DNA of 64,000 bases from Brucella pituitosa (lineage in GTDB: Bacteria; Pseudomonadota; Alphaproteobacteria; Rhizobiales; Rhizobiaceae). A program made the translations under genes and the position numbers. The notes beneath the pieces are model-generated. The model was not told the DNA's origin. It was given only the letters and a program-made list of their open reading frames with translations, and searched no databases. Location of the stretch: assembly GCF_003049685.1 (NCBI RefSeq), contig NZ_PYSY02000003.1, forward strand, positions 1 to 64,000, given 5' to 3'. Positions 1-8,752 of this stretch are shown piece after piece; the stretch's first letter is position 1, and every line of letters begins with the position of its first letter.

Positions 1-275
1 GAAGAGGTGTCGGGGCATTATCTTCGACGATCCTGCCCTGATCCATAAAAATGACCCGATCAGCCACAGAACGCGCAAATCCCATCTCGTGCGTTACACA
101 AATCATGGTCATGCCATCGGCGGCAAGTTCTTCCATCACATCCAGAACTTCTTTCACCATTTCTGGATCAAAGGCTGATGTCGGCTCATCAAATAACATG
201 ATACGAGGACGCATTGCCAGACTGCGTGCAATGCTATCCGAGCTTTCTGCGATGCTCAATGCATAGCCGTACGGA
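1..275 (-). pseudogene. Truncated amino-acid ABC transporter ATPase (GlnQ/HisP type), C-terminal half only
   Basis: Reading the minus strand from about 235 down to base 1 gives an unmistakable polar amino-acid ABC ATPase: the stretch [20 protein letters not shown] carries Walker B, followed by [20 protein letters not shown] with the H-loop. It runs off the left edge. Upstream, at about 236-275, a degraded match to the signature region can be pieced together (YALS, then QKARIA in another frame), implying two small indels. Homology then stops: no Walker A or Q-loop lies between here and the lipoprotein gene at 321. About half the protein is therefore missing from this window. Family knowledge: these ATPases energise import of glutamine, histidine or similar amino acids. 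The product as seen cannot bind ATP normally. A misassembled join is an alternative to true decay. Confidence 0.75.
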
Positions 276-320
276 TGTGACGAACTAACAGCCCGCCACC
301 GATGTCTTTGAATTCGTAGT

Positions 321-769
321 TCAGTCTCTTATCTTCGTAGTTCGTCTACCATCGCGTTGATCCAGTTTGCTATAGACATCTGTCAATTGGGAAACGGGTA
401 CGGAGCACTTCTTCGTCCTTGCTATATCTTCAAGAACCCTGTTGCGGTTCCGTAAGGCATCGATTTCAACTTTTTCAGGCGATTTCGGATCCATGAAAAA
501 GAGCGCCGGAAAGAATAGAATAGCTCCCGTAGCCCCAGAATGATATTTTGCCCTGAGCCTGTGAACGCTCTTTCAAAGTCGCCACTATCTGGCGTTCGTT
601 AGCAGCAAACTCGCGAAATTCCCACGCAGTCAAATGCGCTGTCGGCTGGATGCGTTGCTGCGATCGGTTTTGCTTCTCGTCCACCACAGCCTGAGAGGAT
701 CAAAGATACACTAAGGATCGAAAAGACTGTGACAAAGTTTAATTTTTTGGGAGCAAAATTAAAGTACAT
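321..769 (-). CDS. Small lipoprotein of unknown function (two frame breaks)
   Basis: The gene becomes visible only when three reading frames are joined. It starts at ATG 769 with a basic, then hydrophobic signal sequence ending in the lipobox LSGC at residues 25-28 ([13 protein letters not shown]). The following part reads [20 protein letters not shown] frame break at about 610-625 leads to [20 protein letters not shown], and a second break at about 525-538 leads to a hydrophobic segment ([14 protein letters not shown]). A charged tail [19 protein letters not shown] follows, with the stop at 321-323. Layout: lipid-anchored N-terminus, short helix, one membrane-like segment, soluble tail. I recognise no enzymatic family; similar small lipoproteins occur in alphaproteobacteria. 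The two breaks look like single-base errors because the three frames abut exactly. Confidence 0.6.
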
Positions 770-1085
770 TTATAATTCTCATTATTGATAAAACAAGCAT
801 ATTGAAATATGAATTTATTCAAATTAATAACTGTTTGAGTTAATTTACATTAAATGTCAATTGTTTTTAATATTAGTTTTTACATGCAGTAACTATATAT
901 ATTAAAAACATGCAGATACACCCAATTAATAGCAGGCATTTATAGATATTCATTATATCATTGGCGATAAATATGGACAGCATTCTATAATAGAAAACCA
1001 AATTGATAAGTACAAAACTAACAATTCGTCATATGTGATTGAATCAGCATGAAGGGTGTTCTGGATATAAAGCGTATGAGCAGTG
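770..1085. other. AT-rich intergenic region
   Basis: This 316-base stretch is strongly AT-rich with many A/T runs and has no convincing reading frame on either strand. It lies upstream of the lipoprotein gene (start 769, minus) and downstream of the DUF1801 gene, so it probably holds the lipoprotein promoter. I see no clear hairpin or operator. Confidence 0.5.
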
Positions 1086-1583
1086 TTAAATCTTCTCGCC
1101 GGGCAAGCCGCAGGCTTGCTTTATCCAGTCCGCGAACAGCGCTTCGTCAAAGTCTCCAGGTTCAAAAATATGAAAATACCGCACGTTGGCTTGCTTTGAC
1201 GGTTCGGGTGGCATTGGTGTCAGGTCTGTCCCTTTGAAAAAGGTTATTTTGATATATTTCGTCATGCAGTGGAACGCAGTGAAGGATGTGCCGTCCCCTA
1301 CTCCATAAAATGGAGTGTTCCAGCGAACCTTTTTTGAAACATTTGGCACCAGATTCTCAATAATGGCGTCCAGCTTTTGCCCCACATCTCGTTTCCAACC
1401 GGGCATGGCAGCGATGTAAGCCCGAACAGGTTCATTGCCGTCTGCCTTTGGAATTTGCGGATTCCCGCCGCTGAGAAGAACCGGCTTATCAGAAGCTGTT
1501 TCTTGGGGGCTGGCTTTTTGCGCCAATGATTTGGTCCCTCTCTTATAATTTTGTTTGATTGTACCGTCTCGTGCACAATGCAC
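1086..1583 (-). CDS. DUF1801 domain protein (YdhG-like)
   Basis: A 165-residue cytoplasmic protein with the DUF1801 fold signature: VRAYIAAMPGWKRDVGQ, then a KVRWNTPFYGV block and a C-terminal YFHIFEPGDFDEALFADWI. DUF1801 proteins are small SRPBCC-neighbour or iron-chaperone-like proteins of uncertain role; members include B. subtilis YdhG. No catalytic residues are established. The first 22 residues (before about LAQKASPQ) are atypical, and an internal or alternative start is possible. Its neighbours do not inform function. Confidence 0.7.
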   Translation of the reverse strand: MHCARDGTIKQNYKRGTKSLAQKASPQETASDKPVLLSGGNPQIPKADGNEPVRAYIAAMPGWKRDVGQKLDAIIENLVPNVSKKVRWNTPFYGVGDGTSFTAFHCMTKYIKITFFKGTDLTPMPPEPSKQANVRYFHIFEPGDFDEALFADWIKQACGLPGEKI

Positions 1584-1642
1584 AACCCGTCTTTCCCAAG
1601 AAGGAAGCGGTTGCGCCTGAGTTTGAAAATTATAAAGTGAGA

Positions 1643-2774
1643 TTAGAGCGATGAACCAATTTGCAAGACTGTGAAATCGCGCTGCAGATAGCGGTTCATC
1701 ACATCTGACAAGATTGGGTTTGCAGCGGTCTCTGCTTTCGGCGCAACAATGCTAACCACGCCTGCACAAAGTTTGCCTGCCTGAACGGCATGCCCGGAAA
1801 TATCGCCTTCTACCGTTCCAGCTACCGTTTCTTTCCAGGAGGCAACGACGCCGTTGACTGCCTGCTCGGCCGTTGAACAGTCGAGATAGGAAAGTGAAAT
1901 GACGACAGCGGGTGCATTATCGATTTGGGCATCGGCGATAAATCCCGCAAAATAGGGAGGAATCCCCATTCTCTGCCACACTGTCTTTGAAAGACTGCTT
2001 TGCGGCTTCTATATCACCTGGCGAAGAGGGCAATATTTTTGCGGGATCAACACCGTCCAGACCAAAAATGGGAGATATAATCGCGGCCTGCACAATCTGA
2101 CCGTTCTCTGACGGAATTGCACTCTTCAGCCCGTTAACAGCTGTAGCAATGATTTCGCTATCAGCCACCGAGGGCGTGGGTTGAGCCAATATCTTCATGT
2201 CACTTGCGGATGAGGCTTGAACCACGGCAGCATCAAGAGGCAAAACGAAGCTCGTTGCGCCGGTTGCTCCGCGCCAGGGATTTCCAGCATTCGCTTTCGT
2301 AAAATCAAGCTTGTTGGCTTCGCCATTTGCAATGAGACCTGAAACGTCACTGTCTACATCAGAAAAATCAGTGTCTTTAAGCGCCTTGACCAAAGATTGA
2401 CTGGCTTGTTCATTCTGTAGACCCCAATAGGTAACGTTACCCGGGGCCTGACCAAAAGCGGCAAAATAGGTGAGATCGTCGAAAGAGATCTTTGCGTTTT
2501 TCGACCAGGCATCCAGTCCATATCCGATCGATTCAAGCGACCGGATTGGTTGTGATAGAACAAGCCTTCGCATTCCGTTAGCTGACGGCCCTGCTTTTTC
2601 CAAACCCCGCCACGCTTGCGTGTCCAGGAAAAATATCTGCATCGCTTCGGGTTTTGTAAGTGTCTTTTGCGGTATTTGTTTTAAGGCCTGCTCCAAAACA
2701 TGTGTGCTGTCCTGTGCGAATGCCGAAGTACAAAATCCTGCCATAAGGCACAGCGCAATAGCCTTCAAACGCAT
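1643..2774 (-). CDS. Exported protein of unknown function (one frame break)
   Basis: The start at ATG 2774 is supported by GGGAGAAAG just upstream and a clean signal peptide (MRLKAIALCLMAGFCTSAFA, cleavage after AFA-Q). The mature part is predicted soluble and periplasmic, with no cysteine pattern or catalytic motif I recognise. The first frame runs to about 1985, where KQSFKDSV is followed in the next frame by RMGIPPYFAGFIADAQIDNA and continues to the stop at 1643. One indel at about 1965-1985 therefore splits a protein of roughly 375 residues. The family is unknown to me. A longer upstream start at 2837 is in frame but lacks a ribosome site and would bury the signal peptide. Confidence 0.6.
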
Positions 2775-3040
2775 CAACTTTCTCCCGTTCTCAGTTTCTC
2801 TGGCGACATCAGAGCCACACAAGTTTGGTTTGACCATTCGCTATGGCTTGCTGTCAACCTTCAAGGGCAGACCATCATTGGCAGTTCAGAGAACCTATCG
2901 TGGCGGCTGGAGAAGTGATAACGAATGTATGTTCTCGTACCCCCTATTTTTGATGAGTTTAACACCAGGATTCACGCGGCCAATTTCAGTTTATGTGCGG
3001 GTGTAATGCCACCAACTCCCATACTGGGGAAATGCAGTCT

Positions 3041-3960
3041 TTATAATGCGGTCCGCCGTGTAGCCCACCAGCATAGCAAAGACCCAGCCGTGATCATTGA
3101 CACACCGAAGAAAATTCGATGCCCGGTCGAATTCCAAGCCACAAGCACGTGAGAACTGCTGCAAGTACTGGCGTGAAATAGGATGCGGTTGCGAGAAGTG
3201 AGATATTCCCATGACATACACCCCGGTTCCAACACGCATAAGCAACAGCAGACATCGCAGCAAAAACTAGGATTTGCCCCAGACCATTCCAATGAAGGAC
3301 CAGTGCAGGCCCATCACTGATCGTATACTTGGTCCACAGTACAGCTGCGGTCAGCAGAAAATAAAGTGGAACCGCGCTTTTTCCATTATCAAAATGGCGC
3401 GTAACAACGGAGTACAGCCCCCATAGCAATGCGGCCGAGAATGCATAAATATAAGCTAACGGGTTGTCCTGAATATTATGAAAAATAAGATCCAGAGATA
3501 ACTCATTGTCACCTTTCATAACCCAACCGATACCCATTAAGCAAAAGCCCAATGCAACAGCAAGGAGCCATGAGCCGCGCTGTTGTCCCGTCAGAACAGC
3601 AAACAGGATTGTAACGCTGGGCCATAGATAATTTATCATGCCCAGTTCCAATGCCTGATCGCGGTTGTGCGCAAGTCCTATCGCCAGCGCCAGCGAAATC
3701 TCATAAGCAACGAACAGAAGGCCGCTATACCAGATTCCTGGGTTTTTCAGATCGCGCAGCTTTGGAAGACCGAGAACGAGGGCACCAAGCATGCCACTTG
3801 TCGTATAGATCAGGGCAGCACCTGCGATAGGTCCAAAAATTTCCGACACACTGCGAATGAACCCAATCGATACACTCCAGAGCGGAATGGCAATCATGCC
3901 AACCAGTGTCGAAAGTTGAGTCTCATTTGATACATTGTCGAGTGTGGTAAGATTTGTCAT
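3041..3960 (-). CDS. EamA/DMT-family transporter, YddG-like (frame break near C-terminus)
   Basis: A multi-pass inner-membrane protein of the drug/metabolite transporter superfamily. It shows two EamA halves, with AGAALIYTTSGMLGALVLGL in the first and WGLYSVVTRHFDNGKS plus NRGVCHGNISLLATASYFTP in the second. This resembles the YddG aromatic amino-acid exporters. The main frame ends in an atypical tail at 3094. The expected last helix (GVSMITAGSLLCWWATR) sits in another frame down to the stop at 3041, so there is a break at about 3110-3125. I chose the start at ATG 3960 because the first helix begins about 15 residues later. An upstream in-frame ATG at 3975 and a longer frame to 4077 exist. 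Probable export substrate: aromatic amino acids, inferred from the family only. Confidence 0.7.
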
Positions 3961-4400
3961 TTCATGTAATCGCATGTGGCTGCATATCTCCACCCGCTTT
4001 GAGGTAAGGGCTAGATCTGCAGAACTCTCTGAATTCAGTTTTCGTATTGTGGAATCGTCAGGATCAAGACGTGGCACTTTTCAAGTGAACCGGGTCGTGG
4101 AATAGCTGTTGCTTTATGTGCGGCCTGAAGGGCACTCCAAAGAATTGATTGCGAGCCGCTATACCGCTTTAATCAAACAAAGTGTTGTTTATTTTTGTCT
4201 CTGAACGTTTCTTTTCCATGCTTCACAGCTTTGTGAAAAGCAGGCTCCACAACAATAAACCTAAGCTTCTATTTCGATCCGATTATTGCACTCATTGTAA
4301 TATAATCGCAATATTTGCATCAATTGTCATCAACAATCGATCCCATTAGATTGGCTTCAACAAGATTATGGAGCGGTCATGCCGCAGAAAGGCAAACATC
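3961..4400. promoter_or_regulatory. Divergent intergenic region between DMT exporter and dioxygenase
   Basis: About 440 bases separate the two divergent start codons. The part from 4078 to 4380 carries no credible gene and becomes AT-rich towards 4260-4340. It must contain promoters for both directions. I see no strong palindrome and cannot name an operator. Confidence 0.4.
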
Positions 4401-5328
4401 ATGCTGAACCAGATCAGAGGCCTTCATCACGTCACGTCGATGGCGGCCGATGCACGCCAGAACAACAGCTTCTTTACCGATACACTCGGCCTGCGTCGCG
4501 TGAAGACGGTGAACTTTGACGAACCAAGTGTTTATCACCTCTATTATGGTGATGAAGTCGGCACCCCCGGCTCGGTCATGACTTACTTCCCGTTCCCGAA
4601 CATCGTGCGCGGTCGTCCGGGCGTTGGCGAAGTCGGTGAAACCGAATTCGCTGTGCCAAAGTTCGCTTGGCTTCTGGAAAGACCGTCTGGTCGCAAAGGC
4701 GTAACCGGCCTTGAAGCTGACCGCGTGTTTGGCGCTGAACGTCTGCGTTTCCAGGGGCCGGATGGCGATGGCTTTGCACTCGTTGAGATTGACGATGACA
4801 AGCGTGCGCCATGGATCAGTGCGGGCGTTTCCGAAGATGTAGCTATCCGCGGCTTCAGCGGCGCACGCATGCGGCTTCACGACATTGACGCCAGTGCCGA
4901 ACTGCTCAAGTTCATGGGTTATGAACGCGCTGAAACCGAAGGCAATATCAGCCGCTTCATCATTCCAAATGGCAATGGTGCCGATACGGTTGATCTCGAA
5001 GCCCTTCCTTCGGCACAGGCTGCACGTCAGGGCGCAGGTTCTGTCCACCACATCGCCTTTGCGGTGCCGGACCGGGCTGCACAGCTTGAAGTGCGCAAGG
5101 CGCTGATGGACACGGGCTATCATGTCACGCCGGTGATCGACCGCGATTATTTCTGGGCGATCTACTTCCGCACCCGGGCGGCGTGTTGTTGAAATCGCAA
5201 CCAATGAACCCGGCTTTGACCGCGATGAAGACACGGCGCATCTGGGCGAAGCACTCAAGCTGCCAAGCCGCTATGAGGCCTATCGTGATCGCATCGAAGC
5301 CAATCTCGAGCCTTTGACTGATAAATAA
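4401..5328 (+). CDS. Ring-cleaving dioxygenase, MhqO/LinE-like VOC family (frame break near end)
   Basis: A two-domain vicinal-oxygen-chelate protein of about 309 residues. It opens with a typical first metal-ligand block (IRGLHHVTSMAADARQN) and has a second domain with VHHIAFAVPD. Members such as B. subtilis MhqO are Fe-dependent extradiol dioxygenases acting on hydroquinones and related quinone-derived aromatics. The start at ATG 4401 is preceded by AAAGG. The first frame stops at 5192 after FRTRAACC. The expected ending GGVLFEIATNEPGFDRDEDT is in the next frame and stops at 5328, so there is a single-base break at about 5170-5185 in a C/G-rich run. A hairpin and an MhqD-like hydrolase follow, the usual mhqO-mhqD pairing for quinone or electrophile stress. 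Confidence 0.8.
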
Positions 5329-5334
5329 CTGGAT

Positions 5335-5355
5335 GCCTCCGGCTTTGCCGGAGGC
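5335..5355 (+). terminator. Intercistronic hairpin
   Basis: A perfect 9-bp stem, GCCTCCGGC at 5335-5343 and GCCGGAGGC at 5347-5355, closes a TTT loop between the dioxygenase stop and the hydrolase ribosome site. It has no long T tract and probably acts as an mRNA-stabilising or partial attenuating element rather than a full terminator. Confidence 0.55.
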
Positions 5356-5376
5356 ACCCTCCTTTGGAGGATTATC

Positions 5377-5979
5377 ATGACAAAAAAGGAATATTTCAGC
5401 TTCCGGCGCGAAGGTGTTGCCGGTTCTCCGGTCGTCATCGCGTTTCACGGCACAGGTGGCAATGAGCACCAGTTCACCGGCCTGATCGACCAGATACTGC
5501 CCGATGCAGGCATTGTCGCGCCGCGCGGCGATGTATCGGAATTCGGTGCCAATCGCTTCTTCCGCCGTACAGGCGAAGGCGTCTATGACATGGATGACCT
5601 TCACCTGCGCACGGAGAAGATGCTGGGCTTTATAAGCGAGGTTCGCGAGCAGAATCTGGGTCGTGAAATCTATGCGCTCGGTTATTCGAACGGAGCAAAT
5701 ATTCTGGCATCCATGCTGTTTCGCGACCCAAACCTGTTTAACCGTGCAGCACTCATGCATCCGCTGATCCCATGGACACCGGAACCGCAGCCCGCACTCT
5801 CCGGCAAACGGGTTTTGATCACGGCTGGCGAAGTCGATCCGATCTCGCCACTCAAGCTCTCAAAGAGCCTGATTGAATGGTTCAAAGCACAGGGTGCAGA
5901 CGTCAAATCCCTGATTGCACCCGGCGGGCATGAAATCCGTCCCGTTGAATTGGAGAGCTTGCGGAATTTTCTGCAATAA
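5377..5979 (+). CDS. Alpha/beta hydrolase, MhqD-like (phospholipase/carboxylesterase family)
   Basis: A 200-residue single-domain alpha/beta hydrolase. The oxyanion motif is HGTGGNE (residues 25-31), the nucleophile elbow is GYSNG with the catalytic serine at about 109, the acid is the Asp in GEVDPIS, and the base is the His in PGGHEI near the C-terminus. All triad residues are present. Shine-Dalgarno GGAGG lies 8 bases before the ATG. Relatives include B. subtilis MhqD, co-induced with MhqO during quinone stress. The hydrolysed substrate is not established. It is transcribed with the upstream dioxygenase (gap 48 bases). Confidence 0.85.
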   Translation: MTKKEYFSFRREGVAGSPVVIAFHGTGGNEHQFTGLIDQILPDAGIVAPRGDVSEFGANRFFRRTGEGVYDMDDLHLRTEKMLGFISEVREQNLGREIYALGYSNGANILASMLFRDPNLFNRAALMHPLIPWTPEPQPALSGKRVLITAGEVDPISPLKLSKSLIEWFKAQGADVKSLIAPGGHEIRPVELESLRNFLQ

Positions 5980-6016
5980 CTCAAAGAGTTGAGATCATCA
6001 TCCACTTCAATAGCCA

Positions 6017-6047
6017 TAAAAAAGTAGCGGCTTTTTCAAGCCGCTAC
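6017..6047 (-). terminator. Rho-independent terminator of the porin gene
   Basis: On the minus strand GTAGCGGCTT (6047-6038) and AAGCCGCTAC (6033-6024) form a perfect 10-bp stem with a GAAA loop, followed directly by TTTTTT. It sits 50 bases downstream of the porin stop and is oriented for the porin gene. The hydrolase on the plus strand ends nearby and could use it in reverse. Confidence 0.85.
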
Positions 6048-6099
6048 CCTGTCGCTTCAAATCTGACTGGAGGTTATCAAATCCGAACGAACGATCAGA

Positions 6100-7209
6100 T
6101 CAGAACGAACGCTGGAAGCGAACCATGCCCTGCCAGGCCTTTTCGCCCTTAAGTTCCGAGCGGTCATCCGACCACTTGGTGTAAGAAATTTCAGGCGTTA
6201 CAGTGAAGCCCGGCACCAGAGTGTAAGCTACGTTTGCAGTGGCTGCAAAACGGCCGACATCTTCATAAGCTGCCTGAACGTTGATCGTTGCCTGCTTGGT
6301 TGCCTTGAACTTGGCACCACCCAAACGGCCCAATCGCCACCCCATGTACCGTAGAAGCTGTCGATGCGACGAACACCGCGCCAGCTACCATCAGCAAAGC
6401 GCTGTGTAACCGTGTAGTTGTCATCGTTCGACTTGTATGCGCCCTGCACCCAGACCGAGAACTGTTCGGTCACGTTCACATCGAGGCGAACTTTACCGGC
6501 CCACTCTTCGTTGAGTGCGTCATAAGCTGCAACACCAGCAATCGAACCCCATGACTGAGCAAACTTCAAGCCACCAACAACATGCGGCGTGTAGTCATCG
6601 ATTGTGACGTTGACGTCCGAGTCGCCATTGCCACCCTGTTCGAGAGCGATTACAGCCGAGAAACCGTTGCCGCCCTTGAAGCTATAGCTGATGGCGTTGG
6701 TGCGCGTGCCGCCGGCCAGAATGACGTCGTCGTTCATGACATCGCCGAGGTAACCAGTAAAGGTCACGAACTTGGATTCATCGAGACCAAGGCGAAGACC
6801 GCCGAGTTCGATATATGCGAAGCGGAGCTGGCCGCTTGCGCCGTTTTCACCGTTGTTCCAATCATAGCGCACGTCGGCATAGGTCTTAAGTGTGCCCAGA
6901 TCCGTCTCGGACGCAGTAGAAAAACGAAGTTCAAAGCGGGACTTCATGTCATAGGTGTCGCGTTCCAGCTGCGACAAACGCTTGGCGTAGACGTTATCGC
7001 CCCCCTTTAACGTCATAACGAAGATAGCCGTGAATACGTAGGCAGGTTTCGGTGCCTGGGATGTAGAAATAGCCCGCGCCATAAGCATCGCAAACGCGGA
7101 CATACTCTACGGCTTCTGGCTCTGGTGCAACGATCGCATCAGCAGCCTGTGCAGCCGACACAAACGAGAATACTGCAGCCGAAGCGCAGAGAAAATTCTT
7201 AACCCTCAT
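6100..7209 (-). CDS. omp2b: Outer-membrane porin, Omp2b-like (two frame breaks)
   Basis: A Porin_2 family trimeric beta-barrel. The ATG at 7209 has GGAG upstream and a signal peptide ending SAAQA; the mature start [20 protein letters not shown] is the typical Brucella Omp2a/Omp2b N-terminus. Further hallmarks are [42 protein letters not shown] and the terminal strand ending VRFQRSF with C-terminal Phe. The frame is interrupted twice, in a C6 run at about 7000 and near a G/C run at about 6335-6345. When rejoined the barrel is full length (about 370 residues). Compared with what I know of Brucella Omp2b, the loop after RYDVKGG appears shorter. Function: general diffusion of small hydrophilic solutes. 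Which of the omp2 paralogues it represents is uncertain. Confidence 0.85.
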
Positions 7210-7645
7210 AAAATAACTCCATAAGCGAGGTGTGACGCGAGGGCTTATAAAATATAAAATCACTAAATCAATAAATATAATGTGTATTTTTCATGAAATT
7301 ATTTTTTGTTTATAAAATTAATACCTCACAAATATGTTTTAATTCAATCTCAAATAGTTAATATTGATTCGAATCAATTTAAGTAAGTATATTTTGATTT
7401 TTATACCCATTTGAACAGCTAGCTAGCATGGTTTGATGACAGAAATTTAACACCCTGACATATTTGACGGGTGTCGAACTCAGGAACCTGCCTGCAAGAA
7501 TTGTGGTTCAACTTCTGCCTCGTACAGTAGCCAGACCACCGATACCTTAAAGGAATATGTATGAGGGAGCTTGAGCTCAAACGCTCTAAAGAGTATCAGC
7601 ACTCGTTCTCTCGTTTCATTTTAATACTGATAAGGCGCATACGGC
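7210..7645. promoter_or_regulatory. Divergent porin / MYG1 intergenic region
   Basis: A 436-base gap between divergent genes. The half next to the porin (7215-7430) is very AT-rich and is the likely porin promoter region. At 7450-7474 the arms ACACCC and GGGTGT form a small inverted repeat separated by 13 bases. No reading frame or RNA gene is convincing. Confidence 0.4.
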
Positions 7646-8577
7646 ATGAACCCAGAATTTATCGTCACGCACTCTGGGGGCTTTCATGCCGACGAGTTGA
7701 TGTCGAGTGTCATACTCACCAGGCTTTTCCCTGATGCCCAGCTTATTCGCAGCAGGGACCGCAATTGGATTACGCCAAACGTTGACCGCATTATTTACGA
7801 TGTAGGCGGCCTCTATGATCCGGAAGCGCGTATTTTTGATCACCATCAGCGCGGCGCACCGCACCGCGAAGACGGACAACCCTACAGTTCATTTGGTCTG
7901 ATCTGGAAGCATTATGGACACGACTACCTTATGCTCTCCGGCATTCCCGAGACGGATGTAGAAGCTATTCACGCGTCCTTTGACCAGAATTTCGTACTTC
8001 CAATTGATCTGGTGGACAACGGCGAACTGAGCCCTTCTATTGCCGGACCACTTGCGGGGGCTGACCCTGCCCACACTTTTGGAGACGCTTAAACCCGTCT
8101 TTGATGAAACAAACCCCGAGGCTGATGATCAGGCGTTTCAACGCGCTTTGATCATTGCCCGCAGTTTTGTCGAAGCAAAAATCGCAGGAAGTGCAGCGAA
8201 ATTGCGGGCTGAGGCCATTGTGCAAAATGCAATTGAAGCTGCAGGCGAAAATCGGGTGCTGGAACTTCCGCTCGGAATGCCTTTCCGGTCTGCAATCGTC
8301 AAAGCTGGTGCCGATCATCTGCTGTTTGTCGTTCATCCTAGAAATAACGATTGGTGTCTGACGGGCATCCGTAAATCGGATGATGGGTTTGAATTACGGG
8401 CTGACCTTCCTGCAGCTTGGGCTGGGTTAACCAATGGCGATCTGGAAGCAGCATGCGGTATTGAAGGTGCAAGCTTCTGCCACAATGGCCGTTTTTATTG
8501 CTGCAGCACGCACCAGAGAAGCTGCAATTGCGATGGCTGATATCGCCGTTCAGGAAGCTTTGAGCGGTCAGTTATGA
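7646..8577 (+). CDS. MYG1 family protein (UPF0160), probable metal-dependent hydrolase (two frame breaks)
   Basis: The start has the MYG1 hallmark THSGGFHADELMSSVILTRL, then IYDVGGLYDPEARIFDHHQR with the DHH-like metal motif. This places it among MYG1 proteins, related to DHH phosphoesterases; human MYG1 is described as a 3'-5' RNA exonuclease. The frame breaks at about 8057 in a G5 run, after LSPSIAGPLAG. It continues in another frame with TLKPVFDETNPEADDQAFQR and the C-terminal block LPLGMPFRSAIVKAG. It breaks again at about 8497 in a T5 run and ends AVQEALSGQL at 8577. The rejoined length of about 310 residues suits bacterial members. Substrate in bacteria is unknown. Confidence 0.8.
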
Positions 8578-8596
8578 CAATAGCTATTGATCGCAA

Positions 8597-8699
8597 TTAG
8601 AGCGCATCCCGAAAAGTGTGAAACGGTTTTCGGGATGCGCGTTAAAAACAAATATTTAGAGCGACGATCTGATCCAATCAGATCGAAACGCACTCTAAA
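8597..8699 (-). repeat. Two-palindrome intergenic repeat, copy A (RIME-like)
   Basis: Read on the minus strand this is a first palindrome around GATCTGATTGGATCAGATC (8684-8666) flanked by TTAGAG and CTCTAA. An A/T-rich linker follows, then a second palindrome with arms GCGCATCCCGAAAA and TTTTCGGGATGCGC (8640-8602) around CCGTTTCACAC. The same arrangement recurs at 26351-26456 on the plus strand, and partial forms occur at 10637, 38296 and 48360. Such paired palindromes between genes are typical of rhizobial mosaic elements. Confidence 0.8.
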
Positions 8700-8724
8700 A
8701 AGAGGCTCGAGAGAGCCTCTTTTA
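8697..8724. terminator. Bidirectional terminator
   Basis: An 8-bp stem, AGAGGCTC (8701-8708) and GAGCCTCT (8713-8720), closes a GAGA loop. It is preceded by AAAA and followed by TTTAG, so it gives a U-tract on both strands. It lies between the convergent MYG1 gene and the ABC permease, and should terminate both. Confidence 0.8.
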
Positions 8725-8752
8725 GTATCGACATGGATAATATAAAGGATGG

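Noticed and set aside
4377..5258. 293-residue open frame on the minus strand
   Set aside because: Antisense to the conserved dioxygenase; Cys/His/Arg-rich shadow translation without motifs.
7480..7546. Possible tRNA-like stretch in the porin/MYG1 gap
   Set aside because: The GGTTC-like bases do not sit in a T-arm and no acceptor or anticodon stem can be formed.
8597..8699. Mosaic palindrome as part of a CRISPR array or insertion sequence
   Set aside because: No regular spacers, no cas genes, no transposase or target duplication; it matches dispersed intergenic repeats instead.
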